Below, piece by piece: positions 36,656 through 39,397 of a DNA stretch of 39,397 nt (position 1 is its first letter; each line of letters begins with the position of its first letter). The notes beneath the pieces were generated by a model. It made no database searches. It saw only the letters and a program-made list of their open reading frames with translations, and had not been told where the DNA came from. The position numbers and the translations under genes are program-made. The stretch spans positions 1 through 39,397 of the forward strand of contig JAFGDD010000013.1 of NCBI GenBank assembly GCA_016932315.1. Reading direction: 5' to 3'. Source of the DNA: Candidatus Woesearchaeota archaeon. GTDB taxonomy: Archaea > Nanobdellota > Nanobdellia > Woesearchaeales > SM23-78.

Positions 36656-39397
36656 ATGAACAAAAAAAATAATAAATGTTTGGAAGCTGTATTAACAAGG
36701 AAAGAACAAGAACCAGAAGTCATATCCCTTGTCAAAGAATTAGGTTGGAATGAAGAAGCCCACCAACAACTACTATCTGAAATCAAAGGGTTAGATGACC
36801 GTGATGAAAGAAAAAGAAAATTTATTTTAGGCAAACAAGCGCTTGAAAAAAAAGACTATTCTAGTGCATTATTCTCCTTCATAGATGCTGGTGTTGAAGA
36901 TGATAAACTCTACGCAGCTATTGGCGATAAGTTTGTTATGCTGGCAGAAGATATTTTCCGTAATGACCCTTTCACTTATAGTGGCGCTTATCTCAATGCA
37001 ACTGTTGCATTTGGAAAGATAAAAGACAACAAACTCCTCAAAGAAAAGAACCGGCAGGCGGCAGAGAGAGTTCTTGAATTTGCTAAGAAACTTAATCCTC
37101 ATTATACTACTATTCTAACTCATGCTGCCACATTCTATCATTACTCTGGTGAAGATAAGAAGATTTCCGATCTTGGAGATATGGTTGTATCATGGTCAAT
37201 CAATGAGAAAGACTCAGTAATGTATCCTGAGGTTGATTTCAATAATGGCATCTTAATTTACGGCATGATTAATAATCTCGAACTATTTGGACAAAAAATC
37301 AGGGAAACATTAGATCAACTTATCACTTTGAAAGAAGTTGATTTTCACTGGATTGAAAAATGCCTTGATGCTTCAAGATTAGGAAAAAATGACGAATTAA
37401 AATTTGATGACTCAACAATTGAGCGGGTGACAGATTTGTGGCGCAAGAGCAAGTCTGTTTCTCCGATGTCATCGTTTGAACATTATAAACTAAAAACCAT
37501 GAATACGAATAATATTGAAAAAATGGCTGATGAGCTTTTTGAGCGTGAAATAGAAAATGATGAAGTTGAGTATGATCGCCATAGAGAAGAAGGCAAGCCA
37601 AAAAGAGACCTTTTCAGGGTTCAACAATTATATAACAAGATGAAAAGAAGGCTTCCTAATGACAAGCTAAGAAGATTAGGAGAAAAAGCAGAAGGAAAGA
37701 AAGAATTCTCATTTGCCATGTGGGCATATAAGAGATTAAATTCAACAAAAGACATGGACCGAATTATTCAAAAAGCAATTGATGATGATCAATTTGACGC
37801 TCTTCCAGGGATACTACAAACCAGGATAATGCAGAACAATTCATATCATCCCTATCACCCTGTGCTTCAGAAAGGAATGCTTGACGGATTTAAGAAAGCA
37901 CTTGAAAAAGAAGATGCATATCATATGATAAATCTGGCAATATTTCATTTAATGCCTGAACTTATAAGAGATGATTTCTGTGTTGTTGGCGACTATCTGC
38001 TCGAAAAGGCAGATGGCTTGACTGATTTTGAAAACATTCAATTCATCTACCAAAAAACAGAAAAAGCACTTACATCTGAAAAATTAGGACGAATAGCTCA
38101 AAAATTAATCGAGAAAGGCGAAAATGATCTAAGTCAAAAAGTTTTGAGAACAAGAGATTATGTGCAAAGCCTGGGAAAAGACAATTTTAGTTTAGTTAAG
38201 AATAAGTATATGAGTGTTTCTAACAAACTATTCTGGGAAATTCGCGAATACCTACTTAACGCAGAGAAACTGCGTGAGTCTGATGATGAGAACAGAAAAA
38301 AAGAGATATCAACATGGCTTAAGAGCACCATTAATAGAATAAGCAAGCTAGCAACAATTAAAGATATCTCAAAAGTAGAATCTGTGTTAGATGAGTTTAG
38401 GCATTATAAAGGAAGCGAGCGTTTGCTTAAGATGGCAGAAAAAGCTAAGAGACATAAAGAATACAACCACATGTCTTGGGCGCTTAGAAATGCAGATGAT
38501 AAGAATGCATTACTAAAAGCAGGAAAATATCTTCTAAAAATAAAAAAATATGATTGGGCAGCAAGTATTTTAAATCAGGTTTCAAATGAAAAATCAGTAG
38601 AACTTGTTTCAAACGCATTAAAATCAGATCTTTTATATAGCATAAAAAATGATATGAACTCAGGACTTGAACTACTTCTGACAACCATTAACGATAAACA
38701 ACTTAAGAAATATTTTAAATTAGATCTAACGAGTGAAGAAGAAGCTAACGGTCATATAAGTAAAGTATCATCAATTAAATTCCAATCAAAAAAACTTCTT
38801 GGAGAATTCAACATCTCCGTCAAAGTGGATCAATATTCTCCTCAAGATAGTCAATTGTTAGATAAAGAAGCATTAATTTACAAAGCACTGGAAAAAAATA
38901 GTATTTTAACTCCTCGAATTCTCAAAATAGGAAAAGTAAACCAGTATTATGTTGGGGTATTTGAGTATCTGCCGGGAAGTCTTTTGACGCAAAGTGAAAT
39001 AGACCACGCAACTCTAAGAAAAATAGTGAAAACAACAAAAAAAATGCAGCAAACGTTAAAAGAAAACTTGACAAAAGATGAAAAATTATTATTTATGGAA
39101 AAAGATTTTGAAAATGACGACTTTTATGTAAGAAAGATCATCACTCGATTCCAAGAAAAAATGGGAGTATCGCTTTCAGAAGAAGCACTGACACCTCTTA
39201 ATTCTTATTTAAAAGATGATAAATTATTGAATGAGCGTGTAATAATAACTGATAGAAACCCCACCAATATTATTTACAATCAGAAAAAAGGCCAACTTCA
39301 AATGATTGATTTTAATGCTGCTAGGGTTAGTTTGCCGCAGGAAGACTGGGCTTTCTTCATAGACGACCCAAGACTAAAAACAAACATAACAAGAGAA
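36656..39397 (+). CDS. Large helical-repeat protein with C-terminal APH-like kinase domain (3' end cut)
   Basis: The frame stays open from ATG 36656 to the window end (at least 914 codons); an in-frame stop lies at 36572. Residues about 1-700 are helical repeats of TPR/SEL type (for example KKDYSSALFSFIDAGVEDDK, KKEFSFAMWAYKRLNSTKDM, KKYDWAASILNQVSNEKSVE). Residues about 725 onward resemble an aminoglycoside-phosphotransferase/choline-kinase fold: a candidate Lys in FNISVKVD, Glu in LLDKEALIYKAL, hinge GVFEYLPG, catalytic-loop D866 and N871 (TDRNPTNI) and metal Asp D885 (MIDFNAAR). There is no transmembrane segment. It may phosphorylate a small molecule or a protein; the repeats would hold partners. 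Confidence 0.72.
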   Translation, partial: MNKKNNKCLEAVLTRKEQEPEVISLVKELGWNEEAHQQLLSEIKGLDDRDERKRKFILGKQALEKKDYSSALFSFIDAGVEDDKLYAAIGDKFVMLAEDIFRNDPFTYSGAYLNATVAFGKIKDNKLLKEKNRQAAERVLEFAKKLNPHYTTILTHAATFYHYSGEDKKISDLGDMVVSWSINEKDSVMYPEVDFNNGILIYGMINNLELFGQKIRETLDQLITLKEVDFHWIEKCLDASRLGKNDELKFDDSTIERVTDLWRKSKSVSPMSSFEHYKLKTMNTNNIEKMADELFEREIENDEVEYDRHREEGKPKRDLFRVQQLYNKMKRRLPNDKLRRLGEKAEGKKEFSFAMWAYKRLNSTKDMDRIIQKAIDDDQFDALPGILQTRIMQNNSYHPYHPVLQKGMLDGFKKALEKEDAYHMINLAIFHLMPELIRDDFCVVGDYLLEKADGLTDFENIQFIYQKTEKALTSEKLGRIAQKLIEKGENDLSQKVLRTRDYVQSLGKDNFSLVKNKYMSVSNKLFWEIREYLLNAEKLRESDDENRKKEISTWLKSTINRISKLATIKDISKVESVLDEFRHYKGSERLLKMAEKAKRHKEYNHMSWALRNADDKNALLKAGKYLLKIKKYDWAASILNQVSNEKSVELVSNALKSDLLYSIKNDMNSGLELLLTTINDKQLKKYFKLDLTSEEEANGHISKVSSIKFQSKKLLGEFNISVKVDQYSPQDSQLLDKEALIYKALEKNSILTPRILKIGKVNQYYVGVFEYLPGSLLTQSEIDHATLRKIVKTTKKMQQTLKENLTKDEKLLFMEKDFENDDFYVRKIITRFQEKMGVSLSEEALTPLNSYLKDDKLLNERVIITDRNPTNIIYNQKKGQLQMIDFNAARVSLPQEDWAFFIDDPRLKTNITRE

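Noticed and set aside
36541..36672. 43-codon ORF (ATG 36541) upstream of the repeat/kinase gene as a regulatory uORF
   Set aside because: Composition is Lys/Asn/His-rich as expected from AT-rich leader sequence, the GGGGG before it is too close to the ATG for a Shine-Dalgarno role, and nothing else supports translation.

Overview
The window comes from an AT-rich archaeal genome. Archaeal markers include archease, the termination ribonuclease FttA/aCPSF1, a proteasome beta subunit, ribosomal proteins L10e and S6e, DRG and NOG1 GTPases, and archaeal type IV pilins with class III signal peptides. Several genes have a TATA box about 25 nt before the start codon (leaderless transcripts), and four tRNA genes carry introns. 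The KAQAALEFxTTYGWA pilins, scattered ribosomal protein genes and many lineage-restricted proteins suggest a DPANN archaeon (Woesearchaeota/Pacearchaeota-like). That placement is an inference from memory of such genomes, not from a search.

Layout. 1-3.3 kb: two small unknown genes, archease, a divergent acyltransferase-like protein and a DRG GTPase. 3.4-13.1 kb: a type IV pilus locus with a pilin-like protein, an anchored exoprotein, a winged-helix protein, a coiled-coil repeat protein, the secretion ATPase, two half-size GspF/TadC membrane proteins and three tandem pilins. 13.3-16.2 kb: proteasome beta and FttA. 16.4-20.8 kb: three proteins of unknown process, the last a TIM-barrel isomerase/AP-endonuclease-like protein with a very large insertion. 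21.1-26.5 kb: a nucleotidyltransferase, a membrane protein, a three-gene operon for two Tyr-rich secreted proteins and a SLOG-like protein, an acidic protein and a flavin reductase-like protein. 26.5-31.9 kb: tRNA-Pro, -Ala, -Gln and -Ser, a frameshifted QueC-like gene, a methyltransferase, a JAMM protease, a double Lrp regulator, a secreted protein and a DNA-repair-type radical SAM protein. 31.9-39.4 kb: L10e, NOG1, an isochorismatase-like hydrolase, S6e, two Lrp regulators, a ribbon-helix-helix protein, a His-rich mini-protein, and a large helical-repeat/kinase protein that runs off the window.

The most striking feature is a family of modular hairpin elements. They fill intergenic gaps, many inside what look like operons, and similar hairpin modules lie in the tRNA introns. 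Three copies allow a filled/empty comparison: the element at 18005-18117 (113 nt) matches the one at 9840-10050 except for a 98-nt hairpin cassette inserted after TTGCCC. A near-identical cassette sits after TTGCCC in an unrelated host hairpin at 20.9 kb. The last hairpin of the cassette shows compensatory base changes. This looks like a nested, non-autonomous mobile or RNA-structured element family. In the same genome, tRNA introns occupy the D arm, the anticodon loop and the T arm. Archease, the RtcB tRNA-ligase cofactor, is encoded here and fits that heavy splicing load.

A second regulatory signal is an identical 15-mer, CGAAAGATTTATAAA (BRE/TATA-like), upstream of three distant transcription units: the Tyr-rich secreted operon, the isochorismatase-like gene and the repeat-kinase gene.
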